Positions 1 to 8,786 of a stretch of 35,096 nucleotides of DNA are shown here, one piece after another. Origin of the DNA: Endozoicomonas numazuensis (GTDB lineage: Bacteria > Pseudomonadota > Gammaproteobacteria > Pseudomonadales > Endozoicomonadaceae); the NCBI RefSeq assembly GCF_000722635.1, contig NZ_JOKH01000003.1, positions 719,441 to 754,536 on the forward strand, written 5' to 3'. The notes under the pieces were generated by a model. It worked only from the letters and a program-made list of their open reading frames with translations, made no database searches and had not been told where the DNA came from. Position 1 is the first letter of the stretch. Every line of letters starts with the position of its first letter. Made by a program: the position numbers and the translations under genes.

Positions 1-1305
1 CCTGTAGATCACAAGTCCTTAAGACATGTCCAGAACCCAAAACAAGAACAACCTTTCACCCAAGGCAGCTGTAGTATGAAAAAGCCTTTCCACCTGATGG
101 CCAAACCCACCAGTTATCAATGTAATCTGGATTGCGATTACTGTTTTTACCTGGAGAAAGAGCGTTTCTTCAACAAGAAGGCGGAAGGCCGGGGTAAGGA
201 AAAAATCACTCACATGAGTGACGAAGTGCTTAAAAGCTACGTTAAGCATTACATTGCCGGTCAGGACTCACCTATTGTTGAATTTGCCTGGCTGGACTGG
301 ACTTTTTTGAGCGAGCTATTAAGTACCAGCAACAATATGCCCACGGCAAGGAAATTGTGAACTGTCTGCAAACCAACGGCGTCCTGTTGGACGACAACTG
401 GTGTGCATTCTTAAAAAAGCACGACTTCCTGGTGGGCCTGTCCATTGATGGCCCTGAAGAACTGCACGATCATTACCGCCCTCTGAAAGGAGACAAGCCT
501 TCTTTCAAAAAGGTGATGCGCGGTATTGAAACCATGAAAAAGCATGGCGTTAAATTCAATACACTCACCGTCATCAACAACGTTAACGTTGAGCATCCGC
601 TAACTGTTTACAACTTCCTGAAAAGCATCAGCTCCGAGTTTATGCAGTTCATCCCGGTGGTTGAGCAGATGGAAGTGGAAACCGCCCAGCCACAGCTGAT
701 TTTCCCTAAGTCCACCACAGAAAAACAACTCACGCCTTTCTCGGTGGATGGCAGTAAATACGGTGACTTTATGGTGGCGGTATTCAACGAATGGGTTAGA
801 AAGGACGTAGGTAAAGTCATTGTTCAGCTATTTGATAATGCCCTGGCGGCCTGGCACGGAGAAGAACCCAATGTTTGTGTTTATCGCAAGGAATGCGGCG
901 ATACCATGATCATTGAGCGTAATGGCGACATTTATAGCTGTGACCATTATGTGTATCCGGAATATCGACTGGGCAATGTCATGGATGGAAAAATCCATAA
1001 GACCGTAACCCAGAAACTGCAAAAAAAAGTTTGATCAGGACAAGGCCAATGTCGGCTCCAAGTGCGAAAGTTGTGAGTTCCGCAGAGCCTGCAATGGCGG
1101 CTGTCCAAAGCAGCGTATTCACCAAAACGACGACGGTACTCTACAAAACCACCTCTGCCCGGGTTACAAGAAGATTTTTGGTCACATAGACCCTTATATG
1201 AAATACATCGCTAACGAGCTGTCCAGAAATCGAGCTCCCGCTAATGTAATGCATGTGGCCAGCAGTATTGCCAGACAGCAAAGCCAGATTGTACGCCAAT
1301 ACTGA
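1..1305 (+). repeat. Left copy of a diverged direct repeat carrying the sulfatase-maturase gene
   Basis: Position 1 corresponds to position 5719, so the repeat starts before the window. The 75 bases ahead of the ATG are identical in the two copies. About 290 bases from the repeat start differ at only about 5 sites, whereas a hand-compared stretch after position 360 differs at roughly 15 percent of sites. The two stop codons are followed by unrelated sequence. The counts are by eye, not from an alignment program. Confidence 0.85.
76..1305 (+). pseudogene. Broken anaerobic sulfatase-maturating enzyme (radical SAM/SPASM)
   Basis: This is a decayed paralog of the intact gene at 5794-7044. The family uses a radical-SAM iron-sulfur centre to oxidise an active-site Cys or Ser of sulfatases to formylglycine. 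The CNLDCDYC cluster motif is still present near the start. Two lesions break the frame. First, 22 bases are missing near 288-296 relative to the intact copy; the deletion falls between two CTGGC repeats and removes the GGEP SAM-binding motif. Second, a run of eight A at 1021-1028 carries one extra A, giving TGA at 1032-1034. Coding similarity then continues in another frame to the TGA at 1303-1305 and still contains SPASM cysteines. Most differences from the intact copy in the later part look synonymous, so it was probably under selection until fairly recently. Confidence 0.9.
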
Positions 1306-1339
1306 AACATCACGTCTCAATAAAGGTGTTTTCATAGCC

Positions 1340-1379
1340 TCTGAAGCAGGTAGGAGCCAGGCTCACTATCTGCTTCAGA
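1340..1379 (+). terminator. Hairpin after the broken maturase gene, possible terminator
   Basis: TCTGAAGCAG at 1340-1349 pairs with CTGCTTCAGA at 1370-1379, and an inner GAGCC/GGCTC pair lies in the loop. No clear T-run follows on the plus strand, so terminator function is uncertain. The rest of 1306-1499 holds nothing I can identify. Confidence 0.35.
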
Positions 1380-1499
1380 AATACTAAAAAAGCCTTTCAA
1401 CATAACCATCAAAACCAGAGTAGTATTCAACTTATTTTCAGTTCACCGTGTAATGAGTTAAAGCAATGCCACCCCGAATAAACTTTCAATTTTCTGAAT

Positions 1500-2565
1500 A
1501 GTTGAAACGGCTAAGTTACCTTTAATGGTTGCATGAACTATAATCTCATAGTCTTTTACTTCCAGAGGAGCTGGTTATGCAATATCCACTCTTCAAACAG
1601 TTTCTTGATGCCTCTTCTTCATTAACCCGTCAACAGAAAAACACCTTGCACCGCCTTCTGTTTGAGGACGGCGAGTACGGCAGTTCCCGTGAGCTTGAAC
1701 AAACCATAGAAGCCCGATTCGCAGAGAAACCCCATTGTCCACACTGTCAAAGTCTTGAGATTAGGCGTTGGGGCATTCGCAATGGCCGACAGCGCTATCG
1801 CTGTAAGCATTGCGAGAAGACTTTTAATGCCTTCAGCGGCACTCCTCTGACCCGACTCAGACACCCTGAGAAATGGGCTGGTTATCTGGACGGTATGACC
1901 CACTCCATGACTCTGAGGCCAGCAGCCAGGCATTGCGATATCACGTTAAAGACGTCTTTTCGTTGGAGGCATCGTTTTCTTCAGGTGATCGAGCAAGATC
2001 AAGCAGAAGAGCTTTCTGGTATTGTCGAGTTAGATGAAACTCTGTTTCGTGAATCATTCAAAGGCCAGCGATCCGGTATGCCCAGAGCGTCCCGCAAACG
2101 TGGTAACGATAAAAAGACCCCTTGTCGCAAATTTCCTGTGATGGTGGCTCGCGATCGCCAGTCTCAAACAGTCGATGGCATACTGGAAGCAACCAGTGGA
2201 GATCAACTCTGCCAACATCTCAACGGTCGCATCTCTATAGAAGCTGTAGTGTGTGCTGATGCACATCTTGCTCATGAGAAACTGGCCAGAAAACTGGGGT
2301 TCACTTTCAAAGAGTTAATCAGTTCAGAAGGACAAAGGGTGCTGGATGACATTTTTCATATACAGCATGTGAATGCTTATCACAGTCACCTCAAGAACTG
2401 GATATCGGGAGTCTTTCATGGGGTTGCCACTAAGTACCTTCATCATTACCTGGGCTGGAGGCGACGGCTGACAGAGGCTCGGAAGCTGACTGTGGAGAAA
2501 TTGACAGAGGTTATTGTTGATCATTGGGTCAACCCACCATTAAAGGTAACTTAGCCAGTTGAAAC
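1500..2565 (+). mobile_element. Complete IS1595-family insertion sequence with target duplication
   Basis: The 21-base terminal inverted repeats lie at 1509-1529 and 2536-2556. They are perfect by eye and begin GGCTAAGTTACC. AGTTGAAAC is repeated directly outside both ends (1500-1508 and 2557-2565), consistent with the 8-bp target duplication typical of IS1595 plus a chance base. The single transposase gene fills the element and its stop codon lies inside the right repeat. Intact ends and an intact gene suggest recent insertion. Confidence 0.9.
1577..2554 (+). CDS. IS1595-family transposase
   Basis: A 325-residue DDE-type transposase. A zinc ribbon near the N-terminus has C54, C57, C76 and C79 (CPHC and CKHC pairs), as in the ISXO2-like group. 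The catalytic core has acidic residues in VELDETLF and VCADAHLAH, then a HIQHVNAYHSHLKNW segment and a YLHHYLGW segment typical of the family's C-terminal part. The start ATG follows AGAGGAG at a good distance. The protein would cut and join the inverted repeats at 1509-1529 and 2536-2556. No frameshift is seen, so the element may still be active. Confidence 0.93.
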   Translation: MQYPLFKQFLDASSSLTRQQKNTLHRLLFEDGEYGSSRELEQTIEARFAEKPHCPHCQSLEIRRWGIRNGRQRYRCKHCEKTFNAFSGTPLTRLRHPEKWAGYLDGMTHSMTLRPAARHCDITLKTSFRWRHRFLQVIEQDQAEELSGIVELDETLFRESFKGQRSGMPRASRKRGNDKKTPCRKFPVMVARDRQSQTVDGILEATSGDQLCQHLNGRISIEAVVCADAHLAHEKLARKLGFTFKELISSEGQRVLDDIFHIQHVNAYHSHLKNWISGVFHGVATKYLHHYLGWRRRLTEARKLTVEKLTEVIVDHWVNPPLKVT

Positions 2566-2754
2566 TATGCCCCCATCACCGCACTAATCTGTGAATCGTC
2601 AATCAATTAAAAAACAGCTTAAAAAAACAATCATAACGGATTGATTTAAAAATATTTTTAATCGAAGACCAGCACTTAAAACATTAAATCACATTCACAT
2701 TTTCCATATTGAACTATACTCACACACCATATTTTAATTCATAGAAAAAGATCC

Positions 2755-4290
2755 ATGTCTAAAACAAACGTCAAAGCATTATTGTTTTTTTTTAGCGCTT
2801 TCCTTCTGCCTATCAATCAAGCATTTTCCCTTCCTAGTGATGTAGAGTCACAATATAAAAAAGACTTTGTTAAATGGGATTTAAAAATACAACCTGATAT
2901 ATATTCACACCTCCCCCCTCCTTGCGAAAAAAAATTACGTTTAAGGAGTATTAATACGGGCTACCCAATCAGTAGACACAGTGCAATATTTAACAAGATT
3001 GATAAGATGAGAAGCTCAAGAGTTATCTATTCTAAAGTCGCTCCTGATGGAATCCAGTATTTTCAGGAAGTGGCTCTTCCAGATGATTTAACTGGTTATC
3101 AGATGTTAGCTGAAAGGCCAGTGCTCAGCATGGATTTTGTTCCTGTTGTTTTTTTTAAACAGGAAGGCGATAAATGTCATACTGATGCGGGTTTTATAGA
3201 CTTGACTGAGACTGACCCAAGGGCAATCAGAGTGCCTGATTGTCAAGTTGAGTATGGTATTAAATGTCTTGAACACGTGACAGATCGACGCATAATTGGC
3301 ACGTTTTACGTAAACCCTTTTTACTACCAAGACTATTTAAATACCTATATGATTCTTCAGCAGACTATTGAAGGGAATGGCCAATTCCTTCAATTCAATC
3401 CAAAATACAGAAAAGCACCTATGGCCATAAGAGTACAAGATCAGAGTTTTTCGGGAGAGCCTAACCCAAAATTGAACCTATCGGATTCATTGTATGAAAT
3501 TAATTTAAGGATAAATTCAGATTACTATTCAACCATGACCATTCGCGGGAATGTTTTCAATCAAAACACCACAGACCCTGCTAACACTTTTAATACCATT
3601 AATTACAATTTTCTTCTAATACCTTACGTTGCTTTCACATTAACTTCTGCAACACAAATATCCAGCGTAGCACTCAGCAGTTTTTCTATCATTGATAAAG
3701 TTGATGACGAATACTGCTATCAATATTTGGATTACGCTTCTTCACCAGACAAATTTAAATACTCAGATATTCCTTATGAAAAAAAATGCAATTTAAAATT
3801 ATTTAATAACACTGAACACAATTGGACTATATCCAGCGCTGAAACACTGCTACAAAGTGAAGAGTTAATACTCAACATATTTGACGAAAAAGACACCCCG
3901 ATAACCTTATACTTATCCAACGGCCAGATGTCAGACATAAAAGATAAATTTGACATTCTTAACACACTCTATGATGAAAATATCTCCTTTATGTTTCAGA
4001 GCAGTACCCTGCAGAACTCTACTGAGGTGTACAACGGAAATTACAACATGATAATGCTCTCTACAAGCGACGGGGAAGACTCTCAAAACCCTATACAACT
4101 AAATATTCCCAACCCTGACTTTGATATACCAGATACAACTGACAAAGATTTCATTATTACTATATCTACCCTTAGTTGTTCCATAGTAGCAGTATCGGCT
4201 GTTGTCCTGATTGTAGCTGGTATCAGTTTATATTGTCTTAGAAACTCACCCACACCTGAAAAGGCTTTCCTGCTTAAAAACTTAAATTAA
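2755..4290 (+). CDS. Unknown exported, membrane-anchored protein, 511 aa
   Basis: I do not recognise a family. Residues 1 to about 26 form a signal peptide (basic start, hydrophobic LLFFFSAFLLP core, cleavage near QAFS). A hydrophobic segment at about 466-495 followed by a short basic tail looks like a C-terminal anchor, so most of the protein would face the periplasm or the outside. The middle has scattered cysteines (for example PPCEKK, DKCHTD, DCQVEYGIKCLEH) that could form disulfides, and Asn- and Tyr-rich stretches. The gene is clearly more AT-rich than the neighbouring maturase genes, suggesting transfer. It sits alone between two insertion sequences. Upstream, 2566-2754 is AT-rich and may hold a promoter (TTGAACTATACT region near 2709). 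Confidence 0.75.
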   Translation: MSKTNVKALLFFFSAFLLPINQAFSLPSDVESQYKKDFVKWDLKIQPDIYSHLPPPCEKKLRLRSINTGYPISRHSAIFNKIDKMRSSRVIYSKVAPDGIQYFQEVALPDDLTGYQMLAERPVLSMDFVPVVFFKQEGDKCHTDAGFIDLTETDPRAIRVPDCQVEYGIKCLEHVTDRRIIGTFYVNPFYYQDYLNTYMILQQTIEGNGQFLQFNPKYRKAPMAIRVQDQSFSGEPNPKLNLSDSLYEINLRINSDYYSTMTIRGNVFNQNTTDPANTFNTINYNFLLIPYVAFTLTSATQISSVALSSFSIIDKVDDEYCYQYLDYASSPDKFKYSDIPYEKKCNLKLFNNTEHNWTISSAETLLQSEELILNIFDEKDTPITLYLSNGQMSDIKDKFDILNTLYDENISFMFQSSTLQNSTEVYNGNYNMIMLSTSDGEDSQNPIQLNIPNPDFDIPDTTDKDFIITISTLSCSIVAVSAVVLIVAGISLYCLRNSPTPEKAFLLKNLN

Positions 4291-4378
4291 AAACGGATAT
4301 GGATAGTACTTATTGATCTGAGCCAACACTTTGCAGCCCGAGATACCTTATTCTGACCTCTCTGTTTTTGAGGTGTTT

Positions 4379-4867
4379 ATGAGTAAGGTCGACGGTCGCA
4401 AAGTTTCCCATGAAGTAAGAGAAGCCATTCGTATTGAAGCGATTCAGAAGTGGCTTGATGGCGCTACCGTAAAGAGCTTGTCCGAAGAATATGGGACTGA
4501 TGAGTCCTGTATCTATCGCTGGATTGGCAGATACCGTGAAGGAGGTATGGAAGCACTCAAAACACGGCCAATAGCCCATAGTAAAAATGCCAAACTCTCA
4601 CCTGAGCAGAGAGACGCACTGGCCCAGATTATTCTTACCAAAGATCCCACGGATTATGGGTTTTATAAAACACTCTGGTCACGGGATATTATTGCCTCAG
4701 TGATTAAGACTGAGTTCAACGTCACCATGCATCCTGCAGCCGTGAGCAAGATGCTTAAGAAGATGGGATTAACACCTCAGCGCCCGGTTCGAAAAGCTTG
4801 GCAGCAGAGCGAAAAAAAAGTACGGGAGTATCTGGATATACGCTATCCAGCCCTTCCTTTGCCCTGA
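4379..4867 (+). pseudogene. Truncated IS630-type transposase, N-terminal DNA-binding half
   Basis: The ATG at 4379 follows GAGGTG. The product has the helix-turn-helix arrangement of IS630-family transposases (AIQKWLDGATVKSLSEEYG, then YRWIGRYREGGMEALK) and a second winged-helix part ending around KKMGLTPQRPVRKAW. The DDE catalytic domain is absent. Similarity runs out at about 4845-4856 and photolyase sequence begins there in another frame, so the apparent stop at 4865-4867 is a by-product of the junction. No inverted repeats were found. Confidence 0.8.
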
Positions 4868-5582
4868 ACAGTAAAATGTTGACACCTTTGCAAGTTATTC
4901 AGGCCGCCATTAAAGCCTGGCAGGCGGAACCACAATCGATCTCTATTGCCCAGGTGGAAGGCTTTATCCGGCAGATTCTTGGCTGGCGTGAGTATGTCCG
5001 GGGCATCTACTGGGTAAATATGCCTGAGTATTCATCCCTCAACCACCTCAAGGCTGAACGAGCTCTGCCTGACTATTTCTGGACAGGAAAAACCCAAATG
5101 ACCTGTTTACAGGAAACGATTGGTCTATCTCTGGAGTACTCCTACGCTCATCATATCCAGAGACTGATGATCACGGGCACCTTCTGTTTATTGGCTGGAA
5201 TCGATCCTAATCAGGTTGATGAATGGTATCTGGGCATCTATGTGGATGCTATTGAATGGGTAGAGCTTCCCAATACTCGAGGTATGAGCCAGTTTTCCGA
5301 TGGTGGATTGCTGGCCTCAAAACCCTATGCCGCCAGTGGCAACTATATCAACAAGATGAGCGATTACTGCAAAAGCTGCCATTACGATGTAAAGCGAAAA
5401 ACCGGTGAACACGCTTGTCCGTTTAACAGTCTTTACTGGCGAGCACAGAGAACAGAGAACAGCTCAGTAACAACCCCAGAATAGGCATGATATATAAGAA
5501 CTGGGATAAACAATCAGCCGAGGATCAAGCTGCAACCACTCATCAGGCACAGGCATATCTAAAGAAACTAAACATGCTCTAG
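4848..5582 (+). pseudogene. C-terminal remnant of an FeS (CryB/PhrB-type) photolyase
   Basis: From about SFALNSKML onward the reading frame matches the C-terminal half of iron-sulfur bacterial cryptochrome/photolyases, which repair UV lesions with FAD. Conserved blocks include QILGWREYVRGIYW, HHIQRLMITGTFCLLAG, and IYVDAIEWVELPNTRGMSQFSDGG (quoted in part). All four cluster cysteines appear present: one in GTFCLL, two in YCKSC, one in HACPFN. The N-terminal half is replaced by the IS630 fragment. A second lesion lies near 5440-5460, where ACAGAGA is tandemly duplicated. The first frame stops at 5482-5484, but the expected end (NPRIGMIYKNWDK) continues in another frame to TAG at 5580-5582. Photolyases are common members of sigma-E/ChrR regulons, and such a locus lies 7 kb away. 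Confidence 0.85.
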
Positions 5583-5718
5583 ATTAAGTATTTCCACCTA
5601 AAAGAGTGGTATAAAAATACCTCCCTATTGATATTTACCGCAAACACTTTAAGCTGCTTGACTTACAACACCTGACTCATGCCCATCGGTCATGAGCGTT
5701 ATGTCTTCTGACAATAGG

Positions 5719-7044
5719 CCTGTAGATCACAAGTCCTTAAGACATGTCCAGAACCCAAAACAAGAACAACCTTTCACCCAAGGCAGCTGTAGTATGAAAA
5801 AGCCTTTCCACCTGATGGCCAAACCGACCAGTTATCAATGTAATCTGGATTGCGATTACTGTTTTTATCTGGAGAAAGAGCGTTTCTTCAACAAGAAGGC
5901 GGAAGATCGGGGTAAGGAAAAAATCACTCACATGAGTGACGAAGTGCTTAAAAGCTACGTTAAGCATTACATTGCCGGTCAGGATTCACCTATTGTTGAA
6001 TTTGCCTGGCAGGGTGGCGAGCCAACTCTGGCTGGGCTGGATTTTTTTGAGCGGGCTATTAAATATCAGAATGAGTTCGCTGGCAAAAAAGAGATCGTTA
6101 ACTGTCTGCAAACCAACGGCGTTCTTCTGGACGACAACTGGTGTACATTCCTGAAAAAACACAACTTCCTGGTCGGTCTATCTATAGATGGCCCCGAAGA
6201 ACTGCACGACATATACCGCCCCTTGAAAGGCGACAAGCCCTCTTTCAAGAAAGTGATGCGTGCCATTGAGACCATGAAAAAACATGGGGTCAAATTCAAC
6301 ACGTTAACAGTCATCAACAACGTCAATGTTGAACACCCGGTTAAGGTTTACAACTTTCTGAAAAGCATTGGTTCAGAATTTATGCAGTTCATCCCTGTGG
6401 TTGAACAGATGGAAGTTGAAAAAGCACAACCACAGCTGATCTTCCCCAAGTCAAAGACCGAGAAGCAGCTGACCCCTTTCTCTGTCGATGGCAGCAAATA
6501 CGGTGACTTCATGGTCGCAGTGTTCAACGAATGGGTTCGCAAAGACGTAGGCAAAATATTCGTTCAACTGTTTGATAATGCCCTGGCTGCCTGGCACGGT
6601 GAAGAACCCAACGTTTGTGTTTATCGCAAAGAATGTGGCGACGCCATGATCATTGAGCGAAATGGCGACATCTTCAGCTGTGACCACTATGTTTACCCTG
6701 AATACCGTCTGGGTAATGTTATGGATGGCAAAATCCATAAGACCGTGACTCAAAAATTCCAGAAGAAGTTTGGCCAGGACAAGGCCAATGTCGGTGCAAA
6801 ATGTGAAAGCTGTGAATTCCGCCATGCTTGTAACGGCGGTTGTCCGAAACAACGTATCCACCAAAACGACGACGGCACATTACAGAACCACTTGTGCCCA
6901 GGTTACAAGAAGATCTTCGGACACATGGACCCTTACATGAAATACATGGCTAAAGAGCTGGAGAATAACCGCGCTCCGGCCAATATCATGCATGTAGCGA
7001 GCACCATTGCCAAACAACAGAGCCAGGTTGTCGCTCATTATTAA
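5719..7044 (+). repeat. Right copy of the diverged direct repeat carrying the sulfatase maturase
   Basis: Counterpart of 1-1305. The shared leader 5719-5793 is identical to 1-75, so the homologous block starts at least 75 bases before the ATG. The interval 5583-5718 holds no gene; it contains a short inverted repeat, CTCATG at 5676-5681 with CATGAG at 5691-5696, which could be an operator. Confidence 0.85.
5794..7044 (+). CDS. Anaerobic sulfatase-maturating enzyme, radical SAM/SPASM
   Basis: A 416-residue enzyme expected to convert a sulfatase active-site Cys or Ser to formylglycine using SAM and three 4Fe-4S clusters in the cytoplasm. The radical-SAM motif is C16, C20, C23 (CNLDCDYC). GGEP at 74-77 binds SAM. 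The C-terminal SPASM region has the cysteine sets CGDAMIIERNGDIFSC and CESCEFRHACNGGC, with a final Cys in HLCPGYK. Length fits the family. I chose the ATG at 5794 because family members begin near KPFHLMAKP. The frame stays open upstream to 5692, so a 34-residue extension cannot be excluded. No sulfatase gene lies in the window, so the substrate is encoded elsewhere. Confidence 0.93.
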   Translation: MKKPFHLMAKPTSYQCNLDCDYCFYLEKERFFNKKAEDRGKEKITHMSDEVLKSYVKHYIAGQDSPIVEFAWQGGEPTLAGLDFFERAIKYQNEFAGKKEIVNCLQTNGVLLDDNWCTFLKKHNFLVGLSIDGPEELHDIYRPLKGDKPSFKKVMRAIETMKKHGVKFNTLTVINNVNVEHPVKVYNFLKSIGSEFMQFIPVVEQMEVEKAQPQLIFPKSKTEKQLTPFSVDGSKYGDFMVAVFNEWVRKDVGKIFVQLFDNALAAWHGEEPNVCVYRKECGDAMIIERNGDIFSCDHYVYPEYRLGNVMDGKIHKTVTQKFQKKFGQDKANVGAKCESCEFRHACNGGCPKQRIHQNDDGTLQNHLCPGYKKIFGHMDPYMKYMAKELENNRAPANIMHVASTIAKQQSQVVAHY

Positions 7045-7051
7045 ACGGTAG

Positions 7052-7080
7052 AACCGGAGGCTCAGCCTCCGGTTTAAAAT
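7052..7080 (+). terminator. Intrinsic terminator between convergent genes
   Basis: AACCGGAGG at 7052-7060 pairs with CCTCCGGTT at 7066-7074 around a CTCAG loop, followed by a short TTAAAATTT stretch. It lies 7 bases after the maturase stop, and the stop codon of the convergent hydrolase gene is at 7074-7076. It could serve both directions, though the T-tract is weak. Confidence 0.7.
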
Positions 7081-7955
7081 TTATTCATCAGATCACAGGC
7101 AATGGCAGAACGGTTATTCCAGAGAATGGAATAATGGCCTTCACCTTTCATCATTCTCACTTCCGCTGCCGTCATCGCTTTTGCCAGATTCCGACTGTGA
7201 GAGGGTGGCATAACCTTGTCCTCATCCCCACACCAGACAGTGACTGAACAACCTATGGATTGAGGAGAAAATCCCCAGTTCTTTACCAGGGCAAGATGAT
7301 CATCGACCCATCCACTTTCCGTGGCCATTGCTCTTTGAAATGAGTGAAACATGATGTCTGCCAGTCCGTCCTGCATGGCTGAACGATCTGAGTCACCCAA
7401 CAACATTTCCAGAGAAGCAATCAATGCCTGACTGGATTCACAAAGCAGCATTTCCCTGTTTTCTACTATCCACTGTTCCAGAACGGATTCTCCCTGCTCA
7501 GCAAGGGTCAGAACCATCATGGTGAGTTCACTCATACCATGTCGGAAATGTTCGTCGGGCATCCCTACACTGGCTACTGTTGAAACCCCATGACAGCGCC
7601 CCGGAAAAGCCGCTGCCATTGCCAATGCATGAGGCCCTCCTGCAGACCAGCCCACGGAGAGAAAAGAGTCCAGATCAAGATCTTCAAGAATGGCTGTGAT
7701 GTCGGCCACAGAAGATTGGATGGAGCGCCCTGACTGACGATCACTGCCTGCATAACCCGGACGACTGTAGGCTATGACTCGGCCTCCCAGATTATGAACA
7801 GCAGACTCAAATATTTTGACGGTACTTAAGTCACTGGCAACACCATGATGGAAGAAAACAGCAGGACCTTGCGACCTGCTGCTGTAGTATTCAAGCTGTC
7901 GTCCATCATTGAGAGTCAGGGTCCGGATTTTTGCCAGGGAAAAACAATCGCCCAT
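7074..7955 (-). CDS. Alpha/beta hydrolase, last gene of the lipid operon
   Basis: A 293-residue alpha/beta-hydrolase-fold protein. The oxyanion HHG motif lies in VFFHHGVAS, the nucleophile Ser in GWSAGGPHA, the acid in CGDEDKVMP and the base His in GEGHYSI. This is a complete Ser-Asp-His triad. The ATG at 7955 was preferred because GGAG lies about 7 bases upstream; a GTG at 7997 would add 14 residues. It starts shortly after the SDR stop, so it is probably cotranscribed with the operon. No signal peptide is seen and the substrate is unknown; context suggests a lipid or acyl ester. Confidence 0.85.
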   Translation of the reverse strand: MGDCFSLAKIRTLTLNDGRQLEYYSSRSQGPAVFFHHGVASDLSTVKIFESAVHNLGGRVIAYSRPGYAGSDRQSGRSIQSSVADITAILEDLDLDSFLSVGWSAGGPHALAMAAAFPGRCHGVSTVASVGMPDEHFRHGMSELTMMVLTLAEQGESVLEQWIVENREMLLCESSQALIASLEMLLGDSDRSAMQDGLADIMFHSFQRAMATESGWVDDHLALVKNWGFSPQSIGCSVTVWCGDEDKVMPPSHSRNLAKAMTAAEVRMMKGEGHYSILWNNRSAIACDLMNKF

Positions 7956-8012
7956 TATGAGTCTCCGAATCGAGTGCCGATCAGTCCATTCTGGCACAAC
8001 CTGAAAAGACCA

Positions 8013-8786
8013 TCATTGATTCAGACGACGGGTCACACTGAAATACGCTTTGTACGGCAGAATTCTGAGAAAACCCATAATCATGCCAAAAGTTTTGGGA
8101 AACCGGATTTCAAAATGCTGACTGTCTAATCCAGACAGGATCGCATCTGCCGCAGACTCTACCTCCATAAGAAAAGGCATTTTAAAGGTATTTTTATCCG
8201 TCAGGGGCGTTTTAACAAAACCGGGGGAAATCACCTTAACCTCGACACCATGAGGTTTAAGGTCAGAGTATAATGATTCGGCCATATTAATCAGAGCCGC
8301 CTTACTGGCTCCATAGGCCGCAGCCCCTGGCAAACCTCTATATCCCGCCAATGACGCATTAATGGCTATGGTGCCTGACTGCTGACCCACCATCATCGGG
8401 ATCAAAGCGTCCAGACAATGGCACACCCCCATGACATTCAGCTCGAGGTGTTTGCGCATATCGGTGGATCTGAAATCTACACCATCGGTTTTTATAAAAG
8501 TGCCCGCATTCAATACGGCAATGTCTACCCTGCCAAAACGAGTCATGATCTCATCGGCTGCACGGATAATGGCGTCCTGATCTGTCACATCGGCAGGCAT
8601 TGGAATAACAATGCCTTCCAGGCCCTGCGTTTCATGCTGTAATCTGTCCAGATTGCCGTAACTTCGGGCAGTGGCAACGACTGTACCTCCTCGCTTTGCC
8701 GCAGCCAGTGCCAGCTGCCGGCCAATGCCCTGGCTGGCCCCGGTAATCCAAATCACTTTACCCTTCAGGGTCTCAGGGTTTTTCAT
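8013..8786 (-). CDS. Short-chain dehydrogenase/reductase in ChrR-linked lipid operon
   Basis: A 257-residue classical SDR. The Rossmann glycine motif is TGASQGIG, followed by the NAG motif (VLNAGTF), a catalytic Ser in INASLAGYRG and the YGASK motif with catalytic Tyr and Lys. It would carry out an NAD(P)-dependent oxidation or reduction of an unknown substrate. The ATG at 8786 has AGGAA nine bases upstream; an ATG at 8795 directly abuts that AGGAA and is less likely. The start overlaps the 3' end of the upstream lipoprotein gene by 14 bases, pointing to translational coupling. SDR genes are recurrent in sigma-E/ChrR target clusters. Confidence 0.9.
   Translation of the reverse strand: MKNPETLKGKVIWITGASQGIGRQLALAAAKRGGTVVATARSYGNLDRLQHETQGLEGIVIPMPADVTDQDAIIRAADEIMTRFGRVDIAVLNAGTFIKTDGVDFRSTDMRKHLELNVMGVCHCLDALIPMMVGQQSGTIAINASLAGYRGLPGAAAYGASKAALINMAESLYSDLKPHGVEVKVISPGFVKTPLTDKNTFKMPFLMEVESAADAILSGLDSQHFEIRFPKTFGMIMGFLRILPYKAYFSVTRRLNQ

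Noticed and set aside
4798-5484. An intact 228-residue photolyase-related gene
   Set aside because: The first residues are IS630 sequence read in another frame, the N-terminal half of the enzyme is absent, and the true C-terminus lies in a different frame.
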